A stretch of 64,000 nt of DNA, from NCBI RefSeq assembly GCF_042678945.1, contig NZ_JBHTLM010000007.1, positions 1-64,000 of the forward strand, given 5' to 3'. The notes beneath the pieces are model-generated. The model was not told the DNA's origin. It worked only from the letters and a program-made list of their open reading frames with translations, and ran no database searches. This DNA comes from Fontibacillus puldeungensis (GTDB lineage: Bacteria; Bacillota; Bacilli; Paenibacillales; Paenibacillaceae). Position 1 is the first letter of the stretch; each line of letters begins with the position of its first letter. Below are positions 16,969-22,833 of this stretch, piece by piece. Made by a program: the position numbers and the translations under genes.

Positions 16969-17319
16969 TTACAGCACCTTCTTTCTCAAAAATTGTTCTA
17001 CTAATTGCTTGGCTTCCTTGACTTGAAGCGTCTCTTTCGTAGCACCCTCTAATGCTCCGGCAAAAACCTCCGGTTTCACGCCGAGCAGCGCCTCCGATTC
17101 CGCCATCAGCTCGTGAATCGGGTAGCTGGGGGAGATGGTAGAAGCGGAAGCTGCAGGCTTGGAGCCTTCTGTGGACCGGGTTGCCGCTTGGGTTTCTGCT
17201 TGGTTTGCTGCTTGTTTTGCAACCGAGTTGGCTGCTCCAATTACAGCTTGTTTCTTTGCTTGTGTTGCCGGTGTTGCCGCTTTAGTCGCTTCCTTTGTTG
17301 CACCTTTTCTTGCTGCCAA
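16969..17319 (-). CDS. Low-complexity phage protein before the sheath gene
   Basis: A 116-residue protein. The TTG at 17319 is six bases after GAGGTG and is preferred to the upstream GTG, which overlaps the site. Residues ~1-60 are almost only Ala, Thr, Lys, Gln and Glu (AAANQAETQAATRSTEGSKP-like). Residues ~63-116 look folded (SYPIHELMAESEALLGVKPE, then KQLVEQFLRKKVL). PBSX-like tails often carry a small gene of this kind between the terminator and sheath genes. I do not recognise a function. Its stop is one base before the sheath ATG, so translation is coupled. Confidence 0.55.
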   Translation of the reverse strand: MAARKGATKEATKAATPATQAKKQAVIGAANSVAKQAANQAETQAATRSTEGSKPAASASTISPSYPIHELMAESEALLGVKPEVFAGALEGATKETLQVKEAKQLVEQFLRKKVL

Positions 17320-17324
17320 ATGAA

Positions 17325-18197
17325 TCACCTCATTTTGGATTGGTATTGAATCGTTTTCATCAGCGGCGCCTCTTCGGCAGGACGCATCGTCCGCCGGATG
17401 AGCGTGACGGTCAGCGGCCCTTGGGGCGATGGAGCGGAGGCCAAAACATCCGCTTGCAGGCTCATCTTCGGTTCGCTAACGCGCAGAAACTGCCGTTTGG
17501 TGGCGTCGAGCGGGATTTTAACCGAACGGCCCATGCCTTCCAGCAGCTTCAAAATAGCCGCATGCTCTCTGTCCGCATCGCCCGCCCGGAAAAAGGCGCT
17601 CATCTTCTTCTGCACTTCGTAGGCCGCCGAGCCTACTGTGCGGACATCGATACCGGTGATCCGCCACAGCACAGCAGGGGTTGCGCCAGACTCCGGCCAG
17701 GCTCCGCTGTACGCCGACCACTCCGGTCCAAGCAGACTTTTCGACCAGGCCCCAAGCGCCGTTAACCACGGATCGCTGGTGATCTGAACCGGTTCGGTCA
17801 AAGGCTGCGGAGACAACAACGCAAATTGCAGCTCGCGCTTGATCGCATCCCGTGCTTCATCGATCGCATCCGCTTGCCCGGATGTCCCTAAATAGAGCGA
17901 GACCCAGGCCTCCCCTCCGTCTGGCTTCAGCAGTCCCTTATCGAGAGCATCGGTCATGATCTTGGCCAGTCGGTCCAGTTCGCCAGTAGCGGATCTCGAA
18001 ACATAAAGCTCAACCTTTACATTTTCCCTGAGGCCCTTCCATGGGCTCCCGCCACTGTCCTCGCTTCCTGCCAGAACGGCAAAAGGCTTGACGGTGCTTG
18101 CTTCGGCAGGTGGCAAGGAAGCGTACACTTCCTTTAAATCCGGCACTGATTCGAGCAGCTTGGCACGAATCGCATTTCGTGCATTCGCGCTAATCAT
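17325..18197 (-). CDS. Tail terminator-like protein with two domains
   Basis: A 290-residue protein with GGAGGTGA before the ATG. Residues ~1-130 look like a tail completion/terminator domain (RAKLLESVPDLKEVYASLPP, then KVELYVSRSATGELDRLAKI). Residues ~150-290 look like a second such unit (DPWLTALGAWSKSLLGPEWS, then VQKKMSAFFRAGDADREH and PLTVTLIRRTMRPAEE). Single proteins of this type usually have 130-160 residues, so this looks like a fusion or duplication. It would cap the tube and sheath after tail growth. Its place directly before the sheath gene fits; the family call rests on position and fold-like pattern. Confidence 0.6.
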   Translation of the reverse strand: MISANARNAIRAKLLESVPDLKEVYASLPPAEASTVKPFAVLAGSEDSGGSPWKGLRENVKVELYVSRSATGELDRLAKIMTDALDKGLLKPDGGEAWVSLYLGTSGQADAIDEARDAIKRELQFALLSPQPLTEPVQITSDPWLTALGAWSKSLLGPEWSAYSGAWPESGATPAVLWRITGIDVRTVGSAAYEVQKKMSAFFRAGDADREHAAILKLLEGMGRSVKIPLDATKRQFLRVSEPKMSLQADVLASAPSPQGPLTVTLIRRTMRPAEEAPLMKTIQYQSKMR

Positions 18198-18203
18198 GAT
18201 GCT

Positions 18204-18362
18204 TCACCTCCTCTGAGCAGCCAGCTCGTCCACAACACAGCGAGGCAGGCTGCAAAATTGCTTGGTCCCTTCCAGGCGCCCCCAAATGCACCCCTGGCAC
18301 CGCTCCGGCTGCGTCAGATCGAGCGGGAGCGTCAGCGGCGGTGTTTTGTTCTTCTTACGCAA
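18204..18362 (-). CDS. Small four-cysteine phage protein
   Basis: A 52-residue protein starting at a TTG (18362) nine bases after GGAGGG; an ATG six codons upstream (18380) is possible. The sequence has Cys-x2-Cys (ERCQGCIWGRLEG) and later FCSLPRC, so four Cys in a CxxC...CxxxxC pattern that could bind zinc. Its stop TGA lies inside the ribosome site of the tail terminator-like gene, so the two are coupled. It is the first gene of the tail operon. Function is unknown; such short Cys-rich genes occur just before tail genes in related prophages. Confidence 0.65.
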   Translation of the reverse strand: MRKKNKTPPLTLPLDLTQPERCQGCIWGRLEGTKQFCSLPRCVVDELAAQRR

Positions 18363-18383
18363 ACAGCTCTTCCCTCCCATAAC

Positions 18384-18410
18384 AAAAAACCGCCGAAGGA
18401 TTCAGCGGCT
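18384..18410 (-). terminator. Terminator/attenuator in front of the tail operon
   Basis: On the minus strand AGCCGCTGAATCCTTCGGCGGTT forms a hairpin followed by TTTTTTG, a good intrinsic terminator. No minus-strand gene lies between it and 19,059, so it is not obviously ending anything. It lies only a few bases before the start of the tail operon, which suggests an attenuator overcome by an antitermination step, or a left-over of a deletion. Confidence 0.6.
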
Positions 18411-18424
18411 TTCGTATATTCGAT

Positions 18425-18461
18425 TTGTGGAATGGGGTGATCTCCCCCTCGATTTCCACAA
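18425..18461. repeat. Strong inverted repeat upstream of the tail operon
   Basis: TTGTGGAA and TTCCACAA bracket an inner GGGG/CCCC pairing, giving a stable hairpin on either strand. It lies 15 bases upstream of the terminator on the minus strand and could be part of the same leader RNA or a DNA-binding site. Confidence 0.5.
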
Positions 18462-18589
18462 TACAAATTTACCATGCTTAAAATAAAGCGAACGGACGTT
18501 CGCAGGACAGGTATCGGACCAAGGTTTTGATGCACGCCTTAATTAAGCGATATTAGATGAAAGGAAATCCAGGAAACCTCAAGAAAATA

Positions 18590-18679
18590 AACAAATCTCA
18601 GCAAACGAGCTAATCTCATTAAACTGAGCAAATCCCAAATAGCTGAACTCCCCATAAAACTGAGCGAATCCCATAAAAC
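18590..18679. repeat. Degenerate ~18-nt tandem repeat
   Basis: About five units with a period of 17-19 bases can be lined up, such as TGAGCAAATCCCAAATAG (18625), CTGAACTCCCCATAAAAC (18643) and TGAGCGAATCCCATAAAAC (18661). No coding potential was seen. It fills part of the ~700-bp gap between the tail operon and its activator. Confidence 0.5.
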
Positions 18680-18730
18680 TTGTCTAGCTCAACCTACTCC
18701 GCGAGCCCAGCAAACTCAACTAGCCAGCTA

Positions 18731-18912
18731 ATTGCAAAAACTACATCTATTTTTGCTTATTAGTTCGTATGATCGACTTTAGTTGTAAAATGTGCAGTTA
18801 AACTTTAGACTTTTTCCTTTCACGTGACCATAGAGCACTTTTAACTGCACTTTCTGCATCTAAATTGCCGGAATACGCAAAATTCTGGAAAATAGATGTA
18901 CTTTTTACAACT
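18731..18912. repeat. Intergenic element with three inverted repeats
   Basis: Three perfect inverted pairs lie within 180 bp: TACATCTATTTT (18742) with AAAATAGATGTA (18889), GTGCAGTTAAA (18792) with TTTAACTGCAC (18840), and GTTGTAAAA (18782) with TTTTACAAC (18903). The GTGCAGTTAAA stem resembles short palindromic intergenic elements dispersed in some Paenibacillus genomes. No gene lies in it. Confidence 0.45.
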
Positions 18913-18986
18913 AATCGTCAGTGAGCGAGCGATATGCCACCAACCAGCGAGGAAAATCGCCAGTCATACCCTGAAAGCACCAAAAG

Positions 18987-19010
18987 GTCAGCCGGAATTT
19001 TCCGGCTGAC
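18987..19010. repeat. Perfect 24-nt palindrome
   Basis: GTCAGCCGGAA-TT-TTCCGGCTGAC is a perfect hairpin. On the minus strand it is followed by CCTTTTGG, a weak T run. It follows the activator gene and its terminator in the leftward direction and may be a back-up terminator. Confidence 0.45.
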
Positions 19011-19058
19011 CCAAGCAAGTGTCGGTTGACCCAAGCACGAAGGGGGTTGCCCCAAAAC

Positions 19059-19081
19059 AAAAAAAGCCGGCCTCAGCCGAC
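19059..19081 (-). terminator. Terminator of the ArpU-like gene
   Basis: GTCGGC-TGAG-GCCGGC followed by seven T residues on the minus strand. The stem overlaps the last codons of the activator gene. Confidence 0.75.
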
Positions 19082-19567
19082 TTCGTGCTTGGTGCTCCTA
19101 TCCTCTTCCTGAACCTCATATACCTCCAGCCCCATGGCCGCTGCCAAAATTCGGATCGCGCTCGCCTTAATACGGCGGTACGTTCGGTCGCTGATCCCCA
19201 TCTCCCCGCAGCTAATGAAGTCGAACTCTCCTTTGGTATCTAAGTAGCTCCGCTCGATCACTTCACGCTGGTCCAGCGATAACCCCTCCAGGGCCTTGTC
19301 CAGCAATTCCGATTTTCTAATCAGTTCAGCTTCTTTATCCGCATTGCGAATGGCGAGACGTTCCGTTGGCTTGCTAATCACGTTCGTAGCTCCGTGAAAA
19401 CGAGGTTCATATCCGGGTGTGATCAGCGCCTCCTGACGGACTAAGCCGATCTGCCGAAACCGCTTAACCTCTTCGAGGCGGTTCTCCACAGCCGCCCGGG
19501 TCGCCGCTTCATTCACCGGCAGCGAAGTAAATAACGCATGATATACATGAATTTTCTTTCTGCCCAT
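19073..19567 (-). CDS. ArpU/sigma-like late transcription regulator
   Basis: A 164-residue protein. The C-terminal half has a sigma-70 region 4-like helix-turn-helix (LDKALEGLSLDQREVIERSY, then CGEMGISDRTYRRIKASAIR). This is the ArpU-type phage regulator that switches on late genes, playing the part of Xpf in PBSX. It is the only candidate activator for the tail operon and points toward it, separated by ~700 bp. Its own promoter region contains the first XRE-type operator (19598), so repression of this gene would silence the particle genes. AGGAGG lies upstream of the ATG. Confidence 0.75.
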   Translation of the reverse strand: MGRKKIHVYHALFTSLPVNEAATRAAVENRLEEVKRFRQIGLVRQEALITPGYEPRFHGATNVISKPTERLAIRNADKEAELIRKSELLDKALEGLSLDQREVIERSYLDTKGEFDFISCGEMGISDRTYRRIKASAIRILAAAMGLEVYEVQEEDRSTKHEVG

Positions 19568-19597
19568 TTATAACCCTCCTAATCATTACGTTCATAA

Positions 19598-19814
19598 TAC
19601 CAAATTGGTAACTACACATTAAAAGCATTTGCTCGTCCGTTTTCCGCAAGCAGCATCTTACTAATTCTTCCGAAAAAATAAACGATCATGCGTTCTTAAT
19701 TCTCCTCATTTTTACCAATATGGTAAGTATAGTCCAATTATAAATTACCGTATCGGTAATGTCAATTTCATTTATTGCCACATTGGTAATTTTTATTCTT
19801 TGCCAAATCGGTAA
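19598..19814. promoter_or_regulatory. Five repressor operators between the divergent arms
   Basis: Five near-palindromes of form TTRCC-N5-GGTAA occur: 19598-19610 (TACCAAATTGGTA), 19712-19726, 19745-19759, 19775-19789 and 19800-19814. Nothing like them was noticed elsewhere in the window. The first overlaps the likely -10 region (TATTAT) of the ArpU-like gene; the last overlaps the -35 of the XRE gene. The spacing of the last four is 33, 30 and 25 bases. This is what an XRE-controlled divergent switch looks like. Confidence 0.75.
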
Positions 19815-19827
19815 TATATGATACAAT
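19800..19827 (+). promoter_or_regulatory. Promoter of the xre-immA arm
   Basis: TTGCCA (19800) and TACAAT (19822) are 16 bases apart, 32 bases before the xre ATG. The -35 lies inside the fifth operator, which implies autoregulation. Confidence 0.6.
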
Positions 19828-19858
19828 GAATTAAACGGACGGCGAAAGAGGAGTTACT

Positions 19859-20206
19859 ATGCAAAGTCTCGGTGATCGTATCAAATACCTTAGAGAACAG
19901 AATAATCTCACGCAGAAAGATCTGGCCTCCAAAGCGGAATTAACCATCGTGCAGTTATCCCGATATGAAACCAACGACCGGAAGCCGGATCCGGAGTCGC
20001 TGCGGAAACTGGTCGATGCTCTAGATACGAACGCCGATTACTTGCTCGGCCGTACCCAAGACGCCTCTCCAGACAAAAGCGCGAATATGTCCTTTTTCGG
20101 CGGACCGGAGTCGTACACGGATGACGAAATCGCGATGATGGAAGCCGCTCTTAAGGCGTATCGGGAGCAGAAAAAAAAGCTGCTTGATGGAGAGCAAACA
20201 AAGTAG
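19859..20206 (+). CDS. XRE-family transcriptional repressor
   Basis: A 115-residue repressor. Residues ~7-62 are a Cro/C1 helix-turn-helix (IKYLREQNNLTQKDLASKAE, then VQLSRYETNDRKPDPESLRK, ending NADYLLGR). The rest is an acidic, helical tail (YTDDEIAMMEAALKAYREQK), likely for dimerisation or protease sensing. The GAGGAG site is five bases before the ATG. It is divergent from the ArpU-like activator and has the operator array directly upstream, so it most likely keeps the tail locus silent, as Xre does in PBSX. Confidence 0.88.
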   Translation: MQSLGDRIKYLREQNNLTQKDLASKAELTIVQLSRYETNDRKPDPESLRKLVDALDTNADYLLGRTQDASPDKSANMSFFGGPESYTDDEIAMMEAALKAYREQKKKLLDGEQTK

Positions 20207-20343
20207 CAGCCCGTGGAATCAGCTTTCTTTTTTCAAGGTAACAGCCTGCCGTTCAACAAAACAACGATCGATGCGGCCCTAGCTGAAGGGGCCATTATTT
20301 TCACCTATAATCCGAACATACATTCTTATCCGAGGTGGTTTTT

Positions 20344-20946
20344 ATGTTATTCGCCTACTATCAAGAAACCCTTCTGGAACAGTGGATTCATACAAAATAC
20401 TTAAATTACGGGATAATGTACCCCGGTGACTTGGATATCGAGCGAATTGCCGAGGTTTTTGGAGTAGAGCTCGTTTACGGCCCCCACCCCTCTTTTTGCG
20501 ATAACGAAGAGAGAGTGATCTTTCTAAACCAGGATGCTGATCAGGTGACAGCCCGGGTTATCTTTTTCCATGAGCTGTGTCATGTACTGAGGCATGCCGG
20601 GGACCAGCGCAGGATGACCGAGCTTTTCAAAAACGCCCAGGAAACCGAAGCCGACCAATTTGTGCTATACGCTGCCATCCCGTTTTACATATTCGCCAAG
20701 CTGCCGATTCCCGACCAGCGAAACGAAGCGATCCCTTATCTGGCTGAAGTGTTTCAAGTTCCTCTGGAGCTCGCCGAGCAGCGGCTGGATCAAATCCAGC
20801 GACGAGTGCTGCATGGCAGTCTGATCGCGGCGGCGCTGGAGGCCGACCGCAGACAACAGCGACAAGCCGACGCAGCTTGGTCCAGCGAAACCCGCCGGGT
20901 CCTTTCTCAGTTGGAGCGACAGCTGGGGCAAAAAGGAGGGCGCTAA
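20344..20946 (+). CDS. ImmA/IrrE-type metallopeptidase (M78)
   Basis: A 200-residue protein starting at the ATG at 20344 with GAGGTGG upstream. The zinc site is FFHELCHVLRH (HExxH), about residues 79-89, and the second Glu region is ETEADQFVLYAAIP. In ICEBs1 and several phages such peptidases cleave the cognate XRE repressor after DNA damage. It follows the XRE gene with a ~137-bp gap that has a weak GGCCC/GGGCC hairpin. The pairing with XRE makes it the probable inducer of the locus. Confidence 0.85.
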   Translation: MLFAYYQETLLEQWIHTKYLNYGIMYPGDLDIERIAEVFGVELVYGPHPSFCDNEERVIFLNQDADQVTARVIFFHELCHVLRHAGDQRRMTELFKNAQETEADQFVLYAAIPFYIFAKLPIPDQRNEAIPYLAEVFQVPLELAEQRLDQIQRRVLHGSLIAAALEADRRQQRQADAAWSSETRRVLSQLERQLGQKGGR

Positions 20947-20949
20947 TCT

Positions 20950-21303
20950 ATGCGTATCGCCGCTTTTTGTGATTTTTACGACGACGGTCCCCGCCCTTTG
21001 CGGCTCATTATTCAGGCGGAGCCGGGAGAGCTGGATTGGTCCAGAACGCTTTATATTCCCGTATCTGGCCCGTTTCAGCCGTTTGAGGCAGAGGATTACA
21101 ACGATTTGCCCGGGGCCTCCGTCCTTTTGGAGGACCTGGTAAGACCGAAGGATGCCGCCCTTGATAGCGACACGACCATCGGGATTCTGCTGCCGCAAAT
21201 TGCAGACCGTCACCGTACCGAAATTCTGCAGCTTATGGTTCAAATGGATGATGTGGAGGAGGTGCTGAAATTCCAATCACCACTATTACATCGGCTTGTT
21301 TGA
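20950..21303 (+). pseudogene. Third gene of the repressor arm, 3' end replaced
   Basis: A 117-residue frame with AAGGAGG upstream, three bases after the immA stop. The beginning (MRIAAFCDFYDDGPRPLRLI) and middle (RTLYIPVSGPFQPFEAEDYN) belong to no family I recognise. The last ten residues (FQSPLLHRLV) are foreign. The original end (LKYERGQKTARSQSGRQ) survives in a second copy at 25,033-25,206. The join is at 21271. Whether the altered protein still works is unknown. By position it may tune the repressor or protease. Confidence 0.6.
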
Positions 21304-21491
21304 TTTTCTGTTTGGGTACCCGCCACCCTATACTCCATCTTATGCTAGCATATCAGCGTTGGAGAATTGACGAATGTCTCAGATATCACTTCTTTTGTTT
21401 TAGACCTGTCGGTGATAAGGTAAACACATCCTTGATGTTGTAGGGAATGTTGTATGCGGCATCTCACCGGACAAACAGCTTTTGTCTGAAC

Positions 21492-21951
21492 CTACAACAA
21501 CCAATCTTTGAAATATACCAATGACTCAAGGCCGATGCTTCCCGTTGTAATAACGAGTTCCTTATTTGAATAGTCGTAGCTTTCACCCTGTCTTAGACAT
21601 CGTTGTGATGGAGCAGTGATATCATAAGCAACATCACATCGCACGAGCAGTACCTCTTTGCATAGTTTGGGATTTGTTCGAGCCAATGACGGAAGTAGAC
21701 TAGTGATTTGCGGGTAGACTTCAATTCTTAGCGTATTCTTCTGTGTCCTCAGAGCATAAATCAACTTGTAGGAGATATGCAGGAAGTGTTCTCCCGTATT
21801 GATTCTGATGCGGTATGGAATCTCTTTCTCCCACAGTCATTCTGACTCCATACAAGTGACAGATTCGTTTGTAGAATTCATTGAAGTAATCCCAATGAAC
21901 GCCTATAAAGTCGATAACATTGCGGTCAATGGATATAGTGACCCCTTTCAT
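21492..21951 (-). pseudogene. Unknown small gene, probably frameshifted
   Basis: The first part starts at the ATG at 21951 with GGAGGGGG upstream and reads MKGVTISIDRNVIDFIGVHW to a stop at 21721 (76 residues). A second minus-strand frame, overlapping it from 21764, continues to 21492 (TLRIEVYPQITSLLPSLART, ending LESLVYFKDWLL). The second frame has no ribosome site, so one frameshifted gene of ~150 residues is likely. It lies at the end of the RHS cassette, where a further immunity gene would be expected. The family is not recognised. Confidence 0.45.
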
Positions 21952-22183
21952 GTGCCGCCCCCTCCGAATTTTTTGATGAATTTCGGGGGGCAGGTGGCTA
22001 GCCTTTAACACATGACCTTCCCGTTGTGGAATGTTCAGTTAAGTCTTTCAGGATAATAGTCGGGGCATCCTACCGATTAGTTGGGATCACATTTTTACAG
22101 GTTGCCTTTCCAATGTCCCTATCGTGATGAAACATTGTTCAGTTGCGATGGATTTTAAAGAAAACCGCATAAAACGAAGATAA

Positions 22184-22232
22184 CAAAAAAACAAGCCAAT
22201 CATGGTGGTATCTGACCATAATCGGCTGTTTG
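22184..22232 (-). terminator. Terminator-like hairpin in the RHS cassette
   Basis: The minus strand forms AGCCGATTATGGT / ACCATGATTGGCT and ends in TTTTTTTG. It lies in a ~410-bp stretch (21,952-22,363) with no gene and may mark a deleted one. Confidence 0.6.
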
Positions 22233-22363
22233 ATATATCTGCATAGCGTTATTTAGGGTATAAAAGTAAAGCATTGACGTACGCACAACAAGTTCGAGAA
22301 ATCTTTATATGGGTATTACATGGGTTAGATGTGTTATTATCGACTCATTCGTCACCCCCCCTC

Positions 22364-22402
22364 AAAAAAAGACCTTGAAAGGCACGAAGCCAATCAAGGT
22401 CT
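22364..22402 (-). terminator. Terminator after the immunity-like gene
   Basis: GACCTTGA and TCAAGGTC form the stem, followed by seven T residues on the minus strand, six bases after the immunity-like gene's stop codon. Confidence 0.75.
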
Positions 22403-22407
22403 GATAA

Positions 22408-22821
22408 TTATTGATTACTTTCCACAATTCCCCTCTTAATGTTTTCTAATCTAGTCCGAGATAGTCTTGTGTACTTTGTAATCGTGTCTATGTCAATTCC
22501 ATCTGTAAGCATTGCTGTTGCAACCGCAATTTCTCCACTTAATTCTCCTATTGGTAAAGCGGCAGTCCATCCCTCATCCCTACCTGCCTCTCTATCAGAT
22601 GTTACAGGAAATTCCTCACCGTCACTAATATCTAGATACCATTCCATTTCTTCAGGATAAGTTTTGTCAAAACCGATAATGCCTTCCCACTCCTGGCTAT
22701 CTTGAAACCCTATTACCTTTTCACCTAAAAGTAAGTTAAACCGAGAAATCACAAATGGTGAAATTGTTGGTCTTGTCGGACCATGATAATGGAAATTTGT
22801 ATCAATAGAAATTTTTTTCAC
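22408..22821 (-). CDS. Putative RHS immunity protein
   Basis: A 137-residue acidic protein beginning at a GTG with AGGAGG upstream, only 12 bases after the RHS stop. The beginning (KKISIDTNFHYHGPTRPTIS) and middle (GIIGFDKTYPEEMEWYLDIS) do not match a family I know; the end (DGIDIDTITKYTRLSRTRLE) looks like a helix-turn-helix-like helical pair. Small acidic proteins encoded directly after an RHS C-terminal tip are usually its antidote. The assignment is from position and size, not from a recognised fold. Confidence 0.55.
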   Translation of the reverse strand: MKKISIDTNFHYHGPTRPTISPFVISRFNLLLGEKVIGFQDSQEWEGIIGFDKTYPEEMEWYLDISDGEEFPVTSDREAGRDEGWTAALPIGELSGEIAVATAMLTDGIDIDTITKYTRLSRTRLENIKRGIVESNQ

Positions 22822-22833
22822 ACTTGCTCCTCC

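Noticed and set aside
18332..18535. A 67-codon minus-strand frame before the tail operon
   Set aside because: It reads through the terminator hairpin and has no ribosome site; the small Cys-rich frame in another phase is much better supported.
19598..19814. Repeated TTRCC-N5-GGTAA units as a short CRISPR array
   Set aside because: Units are 15 bp palindromes with irregular spacing and no cas genes; operators fit.
20213..20404. A 63-codon frame between the XRE and ImmA genes
   Set aside because: It lacks a ribosome site and overlaps the well-supported immA start; the gap is better explained as leader with a weak hairpin.
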